Of a DNA stretch of 64,000 nt, positions 17,194 through 26,678 are shown one piece after another. Below the pieces are notes generated by a model. The model was given only the letters and a program-made list of their open reading frames with translations, did not search any database and had not been told where the DNA came from. How positions within the stretch are numbered: position 1 is the first letter of the stretch; every line of letters starts with the position of its first letter. The stretch is taken from assembly GCA_000309945.1 (NCBI GenBank), contig CM001633.1:2328292-2392291 (forward strand), in the 5' to 3' direction. The stretch comes from Leptolyngbyaceae cyanobacterium JSC-12 (lineage in GTDB: Bacteria > Cyanobacteriota > Cyanobacteriia > Leptolyngbyales > Leptolyngbyaceae). The translations under genes were made by a program, and so were the position numbers.

Positions 17194-18498
17194 ATGAATT
17201 CTGAAGAAACAATCGTAGTGAATTCGCGCAACCCGTTTTTAGCTGCGCTGAGTTTGTCGAATCAGCAAGTTTGGCTGCAAGCGTTGGGGCGATCGCTGTG
17301 CCAAATTAGTGCAGGCTTAGTTTACTTCTACATTCCGCTGGTGTTTGTCAACCAGGTGGGACTATCTGCTACTTCGGTTGGCTTTAGCGTGGGCTTAAGT
17401 TCGCTTACGGGCGTTGCAGGGCATATTCTGGGTGGAGTCTTAGCAGATGCTCCTCGCTTCGGACGCAAAACCACGCTGATTTTCTCCGGCGGAATTGGAG
17501 CCTTAGTTGCGTTCATTTTGGCGTTTACGCAAACCTTGCTGCTTTTGATGGTCGCCAGCCTGCTATTAGGCTTGAGTGTAGGTTTTTATTGGACAGCCGC
17601 CGATGCAGCCGTGATGGATGTGACTGTGCCTGAAGAGCGATCGCAGGCGTTTGCACTCATGAGTGTCGCCGAAAACTTAGGCAATGGAGTTGGGATTTTG
17701 GGAGGGGGCACCCTATTGACCTTGCTGCAGCGATCGCACCAGTGGCTATTTATTGCATGTGGGTTAATTTACTTGGCGTTTGTGCTAATGGTGCAGTTTA
17801 CTATGCCAGAGACACGACAACCACACCCATCCGAAGATCACAGCACCACTGGATTGCTCGTGGCATTAAAAGATAAATCGCTGCTGATTTTCATTCTGGC
17901 AAATGTGCTATTTACCACTTACATTGCTCTAGTCAACAGTACCATTCCGCTGTACTTCACGAATTTTGTGCCTGCTATTTCAGGCGGCGCAGGGGCGACA
18001 GTTGGCAGTACAGCCAATTTATTCACTTGGTGCTACATCGGTGCAGGTGCAGTCTTGCAACTCCCCATTGCCCAACTGTTCAAACGACTGCCGAAAGTGC
18101 GCGTGTTGATGCTAGCTCTAATTTTATGGGCAACAGGTTTTGTCTTTGCCTGGATTACGGGAACCCTGCCAGTCGCACAGTTTGCTTGGGGGGTCGTGAC
18201 GCTGTGTGTCATGTCTTTAGCCACCATTACGTACAAGCCTTTTGCAGCGGCGATCGTGGCAGAACTAGCTCCAGTTTCGTTGCGGGGAGCTTACGTGGCA
18301 ATTAGTTCTCAGTGTTGGGCGATCGGGTATTTTATCGGTCCCACGCTAGGCGGCTGGGGCATGGATCAACCAGCCAACGTTGCAGCGGAATTTTGGTTAG
18401 GTGGGGCAGCCACTACGATACTGGGGGTGATAGCTCTCATGATTTTCAATCAGGTTCACAAGGTCGCGATCGCCCAATCTCCAACCTCCAATCCTTAA
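17194..18498 (+). CDS. MFS transporter
   Basis: 434 residues with about twelve predicted membrane helices. The family loop motif between TM2 and TM3 is present (GGVLADAPRFGRKT, a G-x-LaD-r-GRK pattern), and the TM5 region GNGVGILGGGTLL resembles the antiporter motif. The second half is intact. Substrate unknown. It converges with a 40-residue minus-strand gene, 3 bp away. Confidence 0.88.
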   Translation: MNSEETIVVNSRNPFLAALSLSNQQVWLQALGRSLCQISAGLVYFYIPLVFVNQVGLSATSVGFSVGLSSLTGVAGHILGGVLADAPRFGRKTTLIFSGGIGALVAFILAFTQTLLLLMVASLLLGLSVGFYWTAADAAVMDVTVPEERSQAFALMSVAENLGNGVGILGGGTLLTLLQRSHQWLFIACGLIYLAFVLMVQFTMPETRQPHPSEDHSTTGLLVALKDKSLLIFILANVLFTTYIALVNSTIPLYFTNFVPAISGGAGATVGSTANLFTWCYIGAGAVLQLPIAQLFKRLPKVRVLMLALILWATGFVFAWITGTLPVAQFAWGVVTLCVMSLATITYKPFAAAIVAELAPVSLRGAYVAISSQCWAIGYFIGPTLGGWGMDQPANVAAEFWLGGAATTILGVIALMIFNQVHKVAIAQSPTSNP

Positions 18499-18501
18499 TT
18501 C

Positions 18502-18624
18502 CTATTGACCTAAAAATCCTGTGATCAGCAGCGGCAGCAAAATCAAGGCAGACATAATCAAAAGCAACGTTCCCGGTTCAATTTTGAGCACAGTTTGCTT
18601 GGATGATTTGGGTGGTTCAGTCAT
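18502..18624 (-). CDS. 40-residue single-TM membrane protein
   Basis: ATG at 18624 to TAG at 18502: a short hydrophilic N-terminus (MTEPPKSSKQ) then one strong helix (TLLLIMSALILLPLLITGFL). It fits the class of small, conserved cyanobacterial membrane proteins often missed by gene finders. Family not recognised; coding is supported by amphipathic design and by a HIP1-containing upstream region, not by homology. Confidence 0.55.
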   Translation of the reverse strand: MTEPPKSSKQTVLKIEPGTLLLIMSALILLPLLITGFLGQ

Positions 18625-18748
18625 CTCTGCGATCGCTCAGTGCAACACTCTTACCCTAGCGAATACCAGCCCCGTTCTCAAGAATCCTGGTTCAGTTTAA
18701 GAACTGCTTTGTGTACGAAGCAATTGGCGGAGTGTACTCGATAAGGTT

Positions 18749-19642
18749 TTGATTTTAGATAACGCGACGTTTCATTATGGGGACGGATTGCCCAACTGGT
18801 TGAGTCTGTGGAGTGTCGTTTGGGCTCCAACAGGGCGGTCAAATCCAGCCTGCCTGATGCGCACCCTCGTCACCCTCCAGGAAGCCACCGAGGGCACCAT
18901 CCAGTGGGGCGATATTAATGTTCTGGAAGAAAAAGTCAAGGTGCGCCAGGTGCTGGGCTATTTGCCCCAATCCTTTGGCGTGTACCCAGGGGTGTCTGCC
19001 GAAAAGCTGCTGGATCACTTTGCGGCGCTGAAGGGGATTACCCACGGCAAAGAGCGCAAAGAGTTGGTGAAGCACCTGCTGCACCAGGTGAATTTGTACG
19101 AAGCTCGCGATCGCGCCGTCAGTGGCTTTTCTGGCGGCATGCGGCAGCGGTTTGGCATTGCCCAGGCCCTCGTAGGCGATCCGCGCCTGGTGATTGTGGA
19201 TGAACCCACCGCTGGCCTAGATCCGGCAGAACGGGTGCGCTTCCTCAACCTGCTGAGCGAAATTTCGGAAAGAGCCGCGATCATTCTCTCAACTCATATT
19301 GTGGAAGACGTGAGCGAACTCTGTCCTCAGATGGCAGTCCTGATCGCTGGACAGATTCGCGCCACCGGGCAGCCCAGTACCATGATGCAAGAACTGGCAG
19401 GCAAGGTCTGGCGTACCCGGATCAAACGGGATGAGTTGCCCGCCTGCGAGCAAAAGTATCAGGTGCTTTCTACTCGCTTTTTCATGGGCGATATTATTGC
19501 CCGGATTTACAGCGAGTCCGACCCCGGTGCGGGCTTTGAGGGGGTGGAGCCAGACCTGGAGGATGTCTACTTCTCTGTAATGAAGGAGATTCCCGCCTTG
19601 CAGTCCCACAACGGAAACATCGCCACTGCGCCCCATATCTAG
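18749..19642 (+). pseudogene. ABC transporter ATP-binding protein with destroyed Walker A
   Basis: 297 codons from a weak TTG start. From about residue 30 onward this is a normal ABC ATPase: Q-loop GYLPQSFGVYPG, signature SGFSGGMRQ, Walker B LVIVDEPTAGLDP and H-loop STHIVED. The Walker A region is wrecked. The frame reads APTGRSNPACLMRT, whereas the +1 frame reads GSNRAVKSSL, a recognisable decayed GPNGAGKSSL. The frame returns after a short extra CCTG, and about 20 nt seem to be missing just before. It probably cannot bind ATP; a sequencing or assembly error is the alternative. It belongs with the permease/aminopeptidase at 21154. Confidence 0.7.
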
Positions 19643-19697
19643 AATCCTGGTTTCTCGCAGTACCGGGGTTCTGAAGCTCTCGCCACCCACCAAACGG

Positions 19698-20279
19698 CTA
19701 TGCAAACATATCGGCAGGGGTTAACCCAAACTCAGGCACTACCGTGGACTCAATTCGTTCATTACCGCTGTAGACCTGGTCTTCGTACTGACCACTCACC
19801 CAGCGGCAGAGGGTTACCTGGCGGGTCTCGGGGTCCACAATCCAGTATTCGGCAATGCCCCGTGCCGCATACTCCGTATGTTTGTAGCGGTAGTCCCGTT
19901 CCCGGTTGTCCTGTCCGGGGCTGACCACTTCCACCACCAGGGCCGGAGGAGGCATATCGCGGATCAGGGTAGCGCGGGGGGCACCGGCCAGAGCTGCAGC
20001 AGATTCTTCTGTATGCACCAGCACATCAGGAATGCGGCACCGTGCCCGTCGGCCTGTCACCTCAATCTCAGTGTCTTTGTGACCCAGCAGGGCAATTGGA
20101 AAATGTTTAGCTAGTTCAAACAGAAGGATTTTGGCAATGGTGTTGTTCTCGACTGACTCAGGCGGCATTTCGACTAACACTCCATCCACCAGCTCATATC
20201 GCCTATCGGTGCCGTCGTCGTAGGCCAAATAATCCTCAAAGGTTAGATAGGCAGCGGGAGATGAGACAGCTTGACCCAT
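19698..20279 (-). CDS. Uma2 family (DUF820) restriction-like endonuclease
   Basis: 193 residues from MGQAVSSPAAYLTFEDYLAY (20279); the 29 upstream codons are not coding. It has the PD-(D/E)XK-like pattern of this very common cyanobacterial family: RYELVDGVLVEMPPES, then PALVVEVVSPGQDNRERD and YAARGIAEYWIVDPE. The function of the family is unsettled (often linked to mobile DNA). It lies inverted between the ABC ATPase and AIM24 genes in the GC-rich block and breaks up what looks like their operon. Confidence 0.88.
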   Translation of the reverse strand: MGQAVSSPAAYLTFEDYLAYDDGTDRRYELVDGVLVEMPPESVENNTIAKILLFELAKHFPIALLGHKDTEIEVTGRRARCRIPDVLVHTEESAAALAGAPRATLIRDMPPPALVVEVVSPGQDNRERDYRYKHTEYAARGIAEYWIVDPETRQVTLCRWVSGQYEDQVYSGNERIESTVVPEFGLTPADMFA

Positions 20280-20383
20280 GAGCAAAACGCTCCATGCATC
20301 GACGTTGATGTTTCTTATTCTACTGATTCTGAAAATCCGGCCCATGATTTCAATGACCCATCCCACCCTAGGAATGATTTACT

Positions 20384-21079
20384 ATGCAAGTTGAATTGAT
20401 GTATCAGCCCGCCTACCCCATCAGTCGGGTGCGTTTGGCCGGGGGTGAACAGGTGCGGGTGGAGGCCGCCTCCATGGTGGGCATGTCTGCTGGCATCACC
20501 CTGGAGACCACCACCACCGGGGGCTTTATGCAATCCTTGAAGCGATCGCTGCTCGGCGGCGAGAGCCTGTTTCAAAACGTCTACACCGCGCCACCCCAGG
20601 GCGGCGAGGTGTGGGTCGCGCCCTCCCTGCCGGGGGATTTGAATGTGTTGACGATCACCGAGCCGATGCTGATCCAGTCCGGGGCCTACGTGGCCTCGGA
20701 TGTAACCATTGCCCTGGATACCAAGTGGGGCGGCTCCAAGTCGTTTTTTGGCACCGGCGGCGGCCTATTTATGCTGCGGGCTGAAGGTCAGGGCCAGGTG
20801 GTGGTGTCCTCCTACGGGGCGATCCATGAAATGACTCTGGCTCCTGGCGAATCCTTTACCCTCGATACCGGGCACCTGGTGGCCCTGAGTGAATCCATGC
20901 AGTTCAAAACCCGCTCCATTGGCGGCATCAAAACCTTTATGTTTAGCGGCGAAGGTTTTGTGGCCGACCTCACCGGGCCGGGAAGATTTCTGATGCAGAC
21001 GCGATCTCAAGACCAATTCCTTTCCTGGCTGATCCCCAAACTGCCCAAAACTACCAGCTATAGCAGCAGCAGTAGCTGA
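20384..21079 (+). CDS. AIM24 family protein (TIGR00266)
   Basis: 231 residues; a double-psi/jelly-roll-like beta protein. Recognised by MVGMSAGITLET, LTITEPMLIQSGAYVAS, LRAEGQGQVVVSSYGAI and DTGHLVALSESM, the ordered signatures of the family. The Ser-rich tail after residue 215 is low complexity. Bacterial members have no agreed function; several have been tied to membrane or protein-export processes. The gene ends 75 bp before the ABC-2/M1 gene in the same orientation. Confidence 0.88.
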   Translation: MQVELMYQPAYPISRVRLAGGEQVRVEAASMVGMSAGITLETTTTGGFMQSLKRSLLGGESLFQNVYTAPPQGGEVWVAPSLPGDLNVLTITEPMLIQSGAYVASDVTIALDTKWGGSKSFFGTGGGLFMLRAEGQGQVVVSSYGAIHEMTLAPGESFTLDTGHLVALSESMQFKTRSIGGIKTFMFSGEGFVADLTGPGRFLMQTRSQDQFLSWLIPKLPKTTSYSSSSS

Positions 21080-21153
21080 TCGGCTCCCCTCAGATTCTAG
21101 GTTTTTCCAAGAACCCTGGGATCTCCCACCCATCCACCCACCCACCCCTGACC

Positions 21154-24100
21154 ATGACCACCCAAACCACCATCACCCCACCACCCCATCACCCCGTAAT
21201 CTCCCCTTGGCAGCCCGTCTGGGAAATCATTCGCTTTGAGCTACAAGAAAGTCTGCGAACTCGCTTTGTGCTGCTGTCCTTTGGGTTTTTCTTCGCCCTG
21301 GGGCTGCTGGTGATTCATTTACTCGGCACCGATTGGCCCACCACGATAATGCTGCGGCAAGCGATGGATATGGCCACCAAACCCGGAGAACTGGTGCCCT
21401 ACGCCAATGCTCCCCTGCGACTGATGCAAACCGTAAACTCTGTCGCCAGTATTCCCCTGGCGATTGTGGTGGCGGGCATTTTTGCAGAACGGGCCACCAA
21501 AGATTTCACAGCCAGCATGGACGGGCTGCTGTTTACCTCACCGCTGAAGGAATGGCAGTTTTTGGTGGGGCGGTTTACCTCCAGTTTCTTGATTAGTCTG
21601 GTGGTTTTCCTGGGGTTGGGGCTAGGGTTGCTGCTGGGGTCGGCCCTGCCCTGGATGGCTGCGGATCGCATTGGCCCCTTTAGCCTGTTGGGCTATCTTC
21701 AGCCGTACCTCTATTTTGTCATTCCCAATATTTTGATTTTTGGCCTATTGAGCTTTGCCCTGGGGCTGCAAACCCGCCGCACCCTGCCCAGCTACTTGGC
21801 CATTGTGGGGGTGTTTTTTGTCTTTCTTATAGTTGCTGTCGTCATTGACGTTCTCCAGCTCGGTATATTCATTAAGTTACTCGTCAATCCCTTCGGTATG
21901 TCCTCGGTGGAGTACATTACCCAGTTTTGGACGCAGGTGGAGCGCAATACTCGGCTGGTGCCCTTTGCCCCGGTAATCTGGCTCTCGCGGTTGCTATGGC
22001 TGGGGTTGAGTGGGGCATTTTTTGCCTCGGTGTGGCGGCAGTTTAGCTTTTCTGGTCCACCCGAATCTCGGCCCAATGTGCAGGTAGAGCGGTTGCTAGA
22101 TTGGGTTGATCAACGCTTTGGCAAGCAGGCTGCGTCCAACCCCGTGGCCCCCGCCGAATCACCCAGACGTGATTCGGCTCTGATGGCAGCCCCCGCCGCC
22201 CAGTTCCACTACGGCCCCTCTGCTCAGTTTGGCCATGTCTGGCGCATTGCCCGCATGGAGGTCAAACGCCTGATCTGGAATCCGCTGGTGCTGGCGGTGC
22301 TAGTGATCAGCATTCTCGTGCTGCTGGGGTTGATTGCCGCATCCATGAAGGATGGCTCTGGTTTGCCAGTCCTGCCCACGACGGGCTACATCGTGGAAAC
22401 GACCTCTATTCTAGTAGGCTTGTTGGCTCCGTTGTTGATTGTGTTTCTGGCGGGGGATTTGGTCTGGCGCGATCGCGATGCCAGAGTCGATCCCCTGACT
22501 GACCCGCTACCCGTGCGCAGTTGGGTACTGGTGCTGGGCAAGCTGCTGGCCCTGGGGCTGATCTTGGCGCTGGTGCTGGTGTTGATGACGGTGGGGGGCG
22601 TGCTGGCCCAAACCTTGAATCAATACACCGACTACGAGTTCGGGGCTTACGCCGTTGGGCTGTTTGGCCTAGTGCTGGTAGATTTGCTGCTGATCAGCGT
22701 CTTGGCCGTTACCATTCAGGTGTTGGTGAACCAGAAGTTTTTGGGCTATGCCATCTCCGCTTTCATCATCATTGTGTTAGCCCAAGGATCGAACCTGTTC
22801 CGGTCGGTGCGGCTGTTGCAGTATGGCTACAGGCCAAAAGCCTACTACAGCGAGATTAACGGCTTTGGCACCATGCTGGAGCCGGTGCGCTGGTTCCAGG
22901 CCTACTGGATGATGGTGGCCCTGCTGCTGATCTGTGTGGCCACCCTATTTTGGGTGCGCGGGGTGGATACGGCCCCCAAACAACGCTGGCGCATTGCCCG
23001 TCAGCGCTTTACCCGACCCATGCAAACGGTGATGGGGCTGAGTGCCGTTGCTGCCCTGCTGCTGGGAAGCTGGATTTTCTACAACACCCACCTCCTCAAC
23101 CCCAGCCTCAGCCGTGCCCAGCGCGAAGCTCAGTTCATCGCCTATGAACAAGCCTATGGCGACCTGATCGACGCCCAGCCTAAAGTTACAGCGGTAGATC
23201 TCCAGGGCGACCTCTACCCCGAGCAAGACGGACGCATGGCCCTGCGCGGCACCTACACCCTGGAAAACCAGACCCAGCAGCCCATCGACAGGCTAGTGTT
23301 CAATATCCCCAACGAGCTTCAGGTCAACCAAGTGGCGGTGAACGGCAACCCAGCCCAGGCCACCCTATCCCATCCCTTTTTCCATGTCTACGAATTAGCC
23401 CTGACCTCGCCCCTTGCCCCAGGGGCCACCGCCGAGGCCAGTTTTGACCTGCTGCTCAAGCCCGGCGGTTTTACCGGAGAAGACCCGGAACTCAGCAGCT
23501 TTTTGGACAACGGCATGAACGTGGGTCTGCTGGAAGCTCTGCCCATCGTCGGCTACTACGCCCAAGCCAAGGTGCGGGACGAGCAAACCCGTGAGGCCGC
23601 CGGATTGCCCCCCATTGACCCCGTTGCCGAGGCCGCCCGCAAGACCCAGCACCACGCCGCCCGTGCCGATGCGGATCGGGTGCAATTCACGGCCACCCTC
23701 AGCACCGCCGCCGACCAGATTGCCATTACCTCCGGCGAACTGGTGAAAGACTGGATCGAGGGCGATCGCCGCTACTTCCAATACCAAACCCAGGCCCCCA
23801 TTGAACTCAACGCCACGGTGATCTCAGGCCGCTACGAGGTGCTGCGCGACCAGTGGCAGGACGTGCAGCTTGAGATGTATTACCACCCAGGGCACGATCG
23901 CAACCTGGAACGCATGGTGCGCGGTACCCAACAAGCATTAGCCTACGCCTCCCAACAGTTCGGCCCCTTTCCCCACCAGACCCTGCGCACCGTTGAAGTG
24001 CCCCACCAAACCCTGGCCATGAGCTTTCCGACCACCATTATTCGGGGTGAACGGTTTGGCTACCTGGCTAAATTCAATGACGACGACCCTACCAGCGTCG

Positions 24101-24888
24101 ATGAAGCCTTCCGCGTTGCCGCCCACGAAACCGCCCACCAGTGGTGGGGGCAGCAGTTGATCCCCTCGGCCACACCAGGGGCAAAATTTCTGATAGAGTC
24201 CCTGTCAGAATACACCGCCAACCAGGTCTATGCCAAGGAATACGGGCTGGAAAAACTGGGGCCGGCCCTGCGTCGCAACCTGGATTACTACCTGAAGAAT
24301 CGAAGCAAATCCGATGTGCCCCTGGTGGAGGCCGAAGAGCAACATCTGGTTTACCAAAAAGGTTCCCTGGCCCTCTTTGCCCTGCAAGACTACATCGGCG
24401 AAGACGTGGTGAACAAAGCTCTGGCAAACCTGTTGCGGCAGTTTTCAGACGTTCCCCCCTACCCCTCGGCACAGGATCTGGTGGCGGCCCTGCGGGAAGT
24501 CACCCCCGCTAAGTACCAATACCTGATCACCGACCTATTTGAAACGGTGACGCTTTACGATAACAGCGCCGAATCCGCCACCGTGCAGCCGCGTCCCGAT
24601 GGCAAGTTCAACGTGACCCTCAGGGTGAATGCGGTCAAGGTACGCTCTGATGGGGTGGGCAACGAAACCCCCGCCGAGATCAATAACGAGGAGATCGACA
24701 TTGGGATTTATAATGCCGAGAACAAGCTGATTTATCTGAAAAAACATCCCATTCGGACGGGTAATATGGAACTCACCATCACCGTCGATCAACAGCCCGC
24801 CAGGGCGGGCATTGATCCGCTGCATAAGCTGATCGATAAAGTGCCCAATGACAATCTCGTCAATGTGAATCCCGTCAATGTAAATTAG
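21154..24888 (+). CDS. ABC-2 permease fused to M1 aminopeptidase
   Basis: 1244 residues. The N-terminal half (1 to about 640) holds two sets of ABC-2-type membrane helices separated by a soluble linker near 310-365. The C-terminal half is periplasmic in topology and carries an M1 metallopeptidase domain with zinc motif HETAHQWW (near residue 992) and a downstream ESLSEYTA helix supplying the third ligand. This fused architecture is known in bacteria next to a matching ATPase, which is here the damaged gene at 18749. GC content and codon choice (CTG, GCC, GGC) clearly exceed those of the flanking genes. Substrate unknown; a role in peptide export and processing is inference. Confidence 0.88.
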   Translation: MTTQTTITPPPHHPVISPWQPVWEIIRFELQESLRTRFVLLSFGFFFALGLLVIHLLGTDWPTTIMLRQAMDMATKPGELVPYANAPLRLMQTVNSVASIPLAIVVAGIFAERATKDFTASMDGLLFTSPLKEWQFLVGRFTSSFLISLVVFLGLGLGLLLGSALPWMAADRIGPFSLLGYLQPYLYFVIPNILIFGLLSFALGLQTRRTLPSYLAIVGVFFVFLIVAVVIDVLQLGIFIKLLVNPFGMSSVEYITQFWTQVERNTRLVPFAPVIWLSRLLWLGLSGAFFASVWRQFSFSGPPESRPNVQVERLLDWVDQRFGKQAASNPVAPAESPRRDSALMAAPAAQFHYGPSAQFGHVWRIARMEVKRLIWNPLVLAVLVISILVLLGLIAASMKDGSGLPVLPTTGYIVETTSILVGLLAPLLIVFLAGDLVWRDRDARVDPLTDPLPVRSWVLVLGKLLALGLILALVLVLMTVGGVLAQTLNQYTDYEFGAYAVGLFGLVLVDLLLISVLAVTIQVLVNQKFLGYAISAFIIIVLAQGSNLFRSVRLLQYGYRPKAYYSEINGFGTMLEPVRWFQAYWMMVALLLICVATLFWVRGVDTAPKQRWRIARQRFTRPMQTVMGLSAVAALLLGSWIFYNTHLLNPSLSRAQREAQFIAYEQAYGDLIDAQPKVTAVDLQGDLYPEQDGRMALRGTYTLENQTQQPIDRLVFNIPNELQVNQVAVNGNPAQATLSHPFFHVYELALTSPLAPGATAEASFDLLLKPGGFTGEDPELSSFLDNGMNVGLLEALPIVGYYAQAKVRDEQTREAAGLPPIDPVAEAARKTQHHAARADADRVQFTATLSTAADQIAITSGELVKDWIEGDRRYFQYQTQAPIELNATVISGRYEVLRDQWQDVQLEMYYHPGHDRNLERMVRGTQQALAYASQQFGPFPHQTLRTVEVPHQTLAMSFPTTIIRGERFGYLAKFNDDDPTSVDEAFRVAAHETAHQWWGQQLIPSATPGAKFLIESLSEYTANQVYAKEYGLEKLGPALRRNLDYYLKNRSKSDVPLVEAEEQHLVYQKGSLALFALQDYIGEDVVNKALANLLRQFSDVPPYPSAQDLVAALREVTPAKYQYLITDLFETVTLYDNSAESATVQPRPDGKFNVTLRVNAVKVRSDGVGNETPAEINNEEIDIGIYNAENKLIYLKKHPIRTGNMELTITVDQQPARAGIDPLHKLIDKVPNDNLVNVNPVNVN

Positions 24889-25581
24889 ACGGTAAATTAG
24901 ACGTGCTGAAATAAAATTGATGAGTCAATGTCAGTTGTCAGTTCAACCATCCTGTAGCGGTTACTGATCGGACAAGGTACACCAGAAGCCTTGCCAGACA
25001 GGCGTTACAGGCATCGCCATGTACCTCACACCAGCGCAAACCGCTATCAAGAGGACAAAATCCATGATTGCTTTGAAAAACTTTGCTGTAAGACTGTCGC
25101 TTGAGGTAGGGTTATGCCTTATGCAGTAAATTGCATAGGCTACCTGAGTCCGGTGATTGCGAACGTTAGCTGCCTGCCTTCCGTTCGAGGCTGTCGTTTC
25201 TGGAAGATCTGGAAGACCATGGATGAGGGGCGAGCCTTGAGTCAGCAAAGGTCGGAGCGATTGGGGCGATCAGTGCTCCAGCTAACACAGCAGTGCAGCG
25301 GACTGACGGGCACGGCTGGTGCTGAGTTTAAGTTACTCTGCAACCGCTGACTTTTGCCGTTAGCTGGCTCCGCTTACAGGTCTTGCACTTGTGAGTGAGG
25401 GCGATCGATTTCTCCAAAAATCTCTCAAGTGATTGGTTGTGGCAGTGGGTGAGACAATCGGCAAAACCACAACTTTATTGAGCGAGCGGGGATGGACCTG
25501 TGCATAAAAGCGATCGCACGCCTCCAACCACCCAGCTTTTATGAGAAACTATCTCAATAACGCCAATCGTACCCACCTTCA
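24889..25581. other. Gene-free junction region holding attC-like structures
   Basis: About 690 bp with no convincing gene between the aminopeptidase and the AraC regulator. It holds the attC-like hairpin at 25278-25367 and a second, weaker inverted repeat (TAGCGGTT at 24955-24962, AACCGCTA at 25039-25046; spacing similar to the first). A GTTCAAC box lies just before the latter. Short open frames here do not resemble known proteins. Confidence 0.5.
25278..25367 (+). repeat. Putative integron attC recombination site
   Basis: The 90-bp structure has the order expected of an attC site. R'' CCAGCTAAC (25278-25286); spacer; L'' AGTGCAGCGG (25292-25301); variable loop of 42 nt; L' CCGCTGACT (25344-25352); spacer; R' GTTAGCTGG (25359-25367). 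R''/R' pair over 9 bp. L''/L' pair over 9 bp with one unpaired G in L'', the hallmark extrahelical base of attC. No integrase gene is present, so this would be an orphan (CALIN-type) site. Other imperfect palindromes cannot be excluded. Confidence 0.5.
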
Positions 25582-26565
25582 ATGACCATCACCCTTTCCG
25601 AGCAAGCCTATGACGAGCTGTGGCAAGCCCAGGAGCCGGCCGTGCAGCTCGACCCCCTCGATCCGCTGGATGTGACCTATCGCTATCCCCCCCTCCTGGG
25701 GCAGGGATGGTGCCGCTGGATTCAACTGCGGTCCGGGCTGGAGGTGGAAATTTTTAAGGCCCGGTTGCGCGATCGCGTGATTATGCGGTGTGCCGATCGC
25801 CCCAGTGGGCTACATTATCACTTCCATTTGTTTGGGCAGCATCGAGATCGGCATACAACAGTGGGCGATCAAGAGTTTGCGCTGTATGGCAGTGGACTGG
25901 CGACCCATCAGCAGTTTGATGGACCCGCACAGCAAGCCCTTGAGGTGAGTATTCATATGCATCCAACGGTCTTGGGTGCGTTTGTCGGCGACCTGACCGG
26001 AGGACTTCCGGCGGATTTGCAGCAACTGGTGCGCCCTGTGGATCAGGAGCATTATACGCGGGTAGGCGTTGTAACGCCGTTGATGGAGCATGGGTTATGG
26101 CAGATTGTGCGCTGCCCCTATCGAGGACTGTCGAAGCGGATGTACCTGGAAGGCAAGGCATTGGAGGTCGTGAGTTTAGTCCTGGAGCAGGAGCAACAAG
26201 TGCAACGGGGCAGCCCGCCCACCATGCCCCCCTTAACTCCCGACAGTCTGGAACGAATTCACCAGGCCAGAACGGTTCTGTTGCAACAGATGGCAAATCC
26301 GCCGTCCCTGGCGGAGCTAGCCCAACAGGTGCAGTTGAATGAATACACCTTAAAGCGAGGCTTTCGCCAGGTGTTTGGCAAGCCCGTATTCGAATATTTG
26401 CATGACTATCGGCTGGAGCAGGCACGGCAACTATTGGAAATGGGGGGATTGAGCGTCACAGCCGTGGTGAAGCAGGTGGGATTGAGCGATCGCAGTTACT
26501 TTGCCGCTGCCTTTCGCAAGAAGTTTGGCTACAATCCCAGCGCCCTCAAACGCAAGCGCCGCTAA
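25582..26565 (+). CDS. AraC-family transcriptional regulator (PchR-like)
   Basis: 327 residues. An N-terminal ligand-sensing part of about 220 residues (LHYHFHLFGQHRDRHT, ALEVSIHMHP) precedes the C-terminal double helix-turn-helix: SLAELAQQVQLNEYTLKRGFRQVFG, then SDRSYFAAAFRKKFGYNPS. This layout is that of the PchR type, regulators that usually sense siderophores and drive an adjacent TonB receptor. That fits here, as a siderophore receptor gene begins about 110 bp downstream in the same direction. GC-rich like the preceding block. Confidence 0.88.
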   Translation: MTITLSEQAYDELWQAQEPAVQLDPLDPLDVTYRYPPLLGQGWCRWIQLRSGLEVEIFKARLRDRVIMRCADRPSGLHYHFHLFGQHRDRHTTVGDQEFALYGSGLATHQQFDGPAQQALEVSIHMHPTVLGAFVGDLTGGLPADLQQLVRPVDQEHYTRVGVVTPLMEHGLWQIVRCPYRGLSKRMYLEGKALEVVSLVLEQEQQVQRGSPPTMPPLTPDSLERIHQARTVLLQQMANPPSLAELAQQVQLNEYTLKRGFRQVFGKPVFEYLHDYRLEQARQLLEMGGLSVTAVVKQVGLSDRSYFAAAFRKKFGYNPSALKRKRR

Positions 26566-26650
26566 AAAAACTCCGCCTAGCCACCACAAAAATTCCGTCT
26601 AGCCATCAGTGCGATCGCCTCAGTGCGCTTACCAATCTGTAAGCTAATTG

Positions 26651-26666
26651 AGAATAGTTATTATCT
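26651..26666 (+). promoter_or_regulatory. Possible Fur-type site before the TonB receptor
   Basis: GAGAATAGTTATTATC, an AT-rich imperfect palindrome resembling the GATAATnATTATC Fur core, lies just upstream of the receptor start. Iron repression would be expected for this gene, but the match is partial. Confidence 0.25.
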
Positions 26667-26678
26667 GGTGTGAGTGTG

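Noticed and set aside
18749-18840. IS630-type transposase end (LDNATFH stretch)
   Set aside because: The downstream frame and the decayed Walker A in the +1 frame fit an ABC ATPase N-terminus better.
25050-25170. MgtC/SapB-like gene remnant (FAVRLSL stretch)
   Set aside because: Only about 12 residues resemble the family and stops follow at once; too weak to call.
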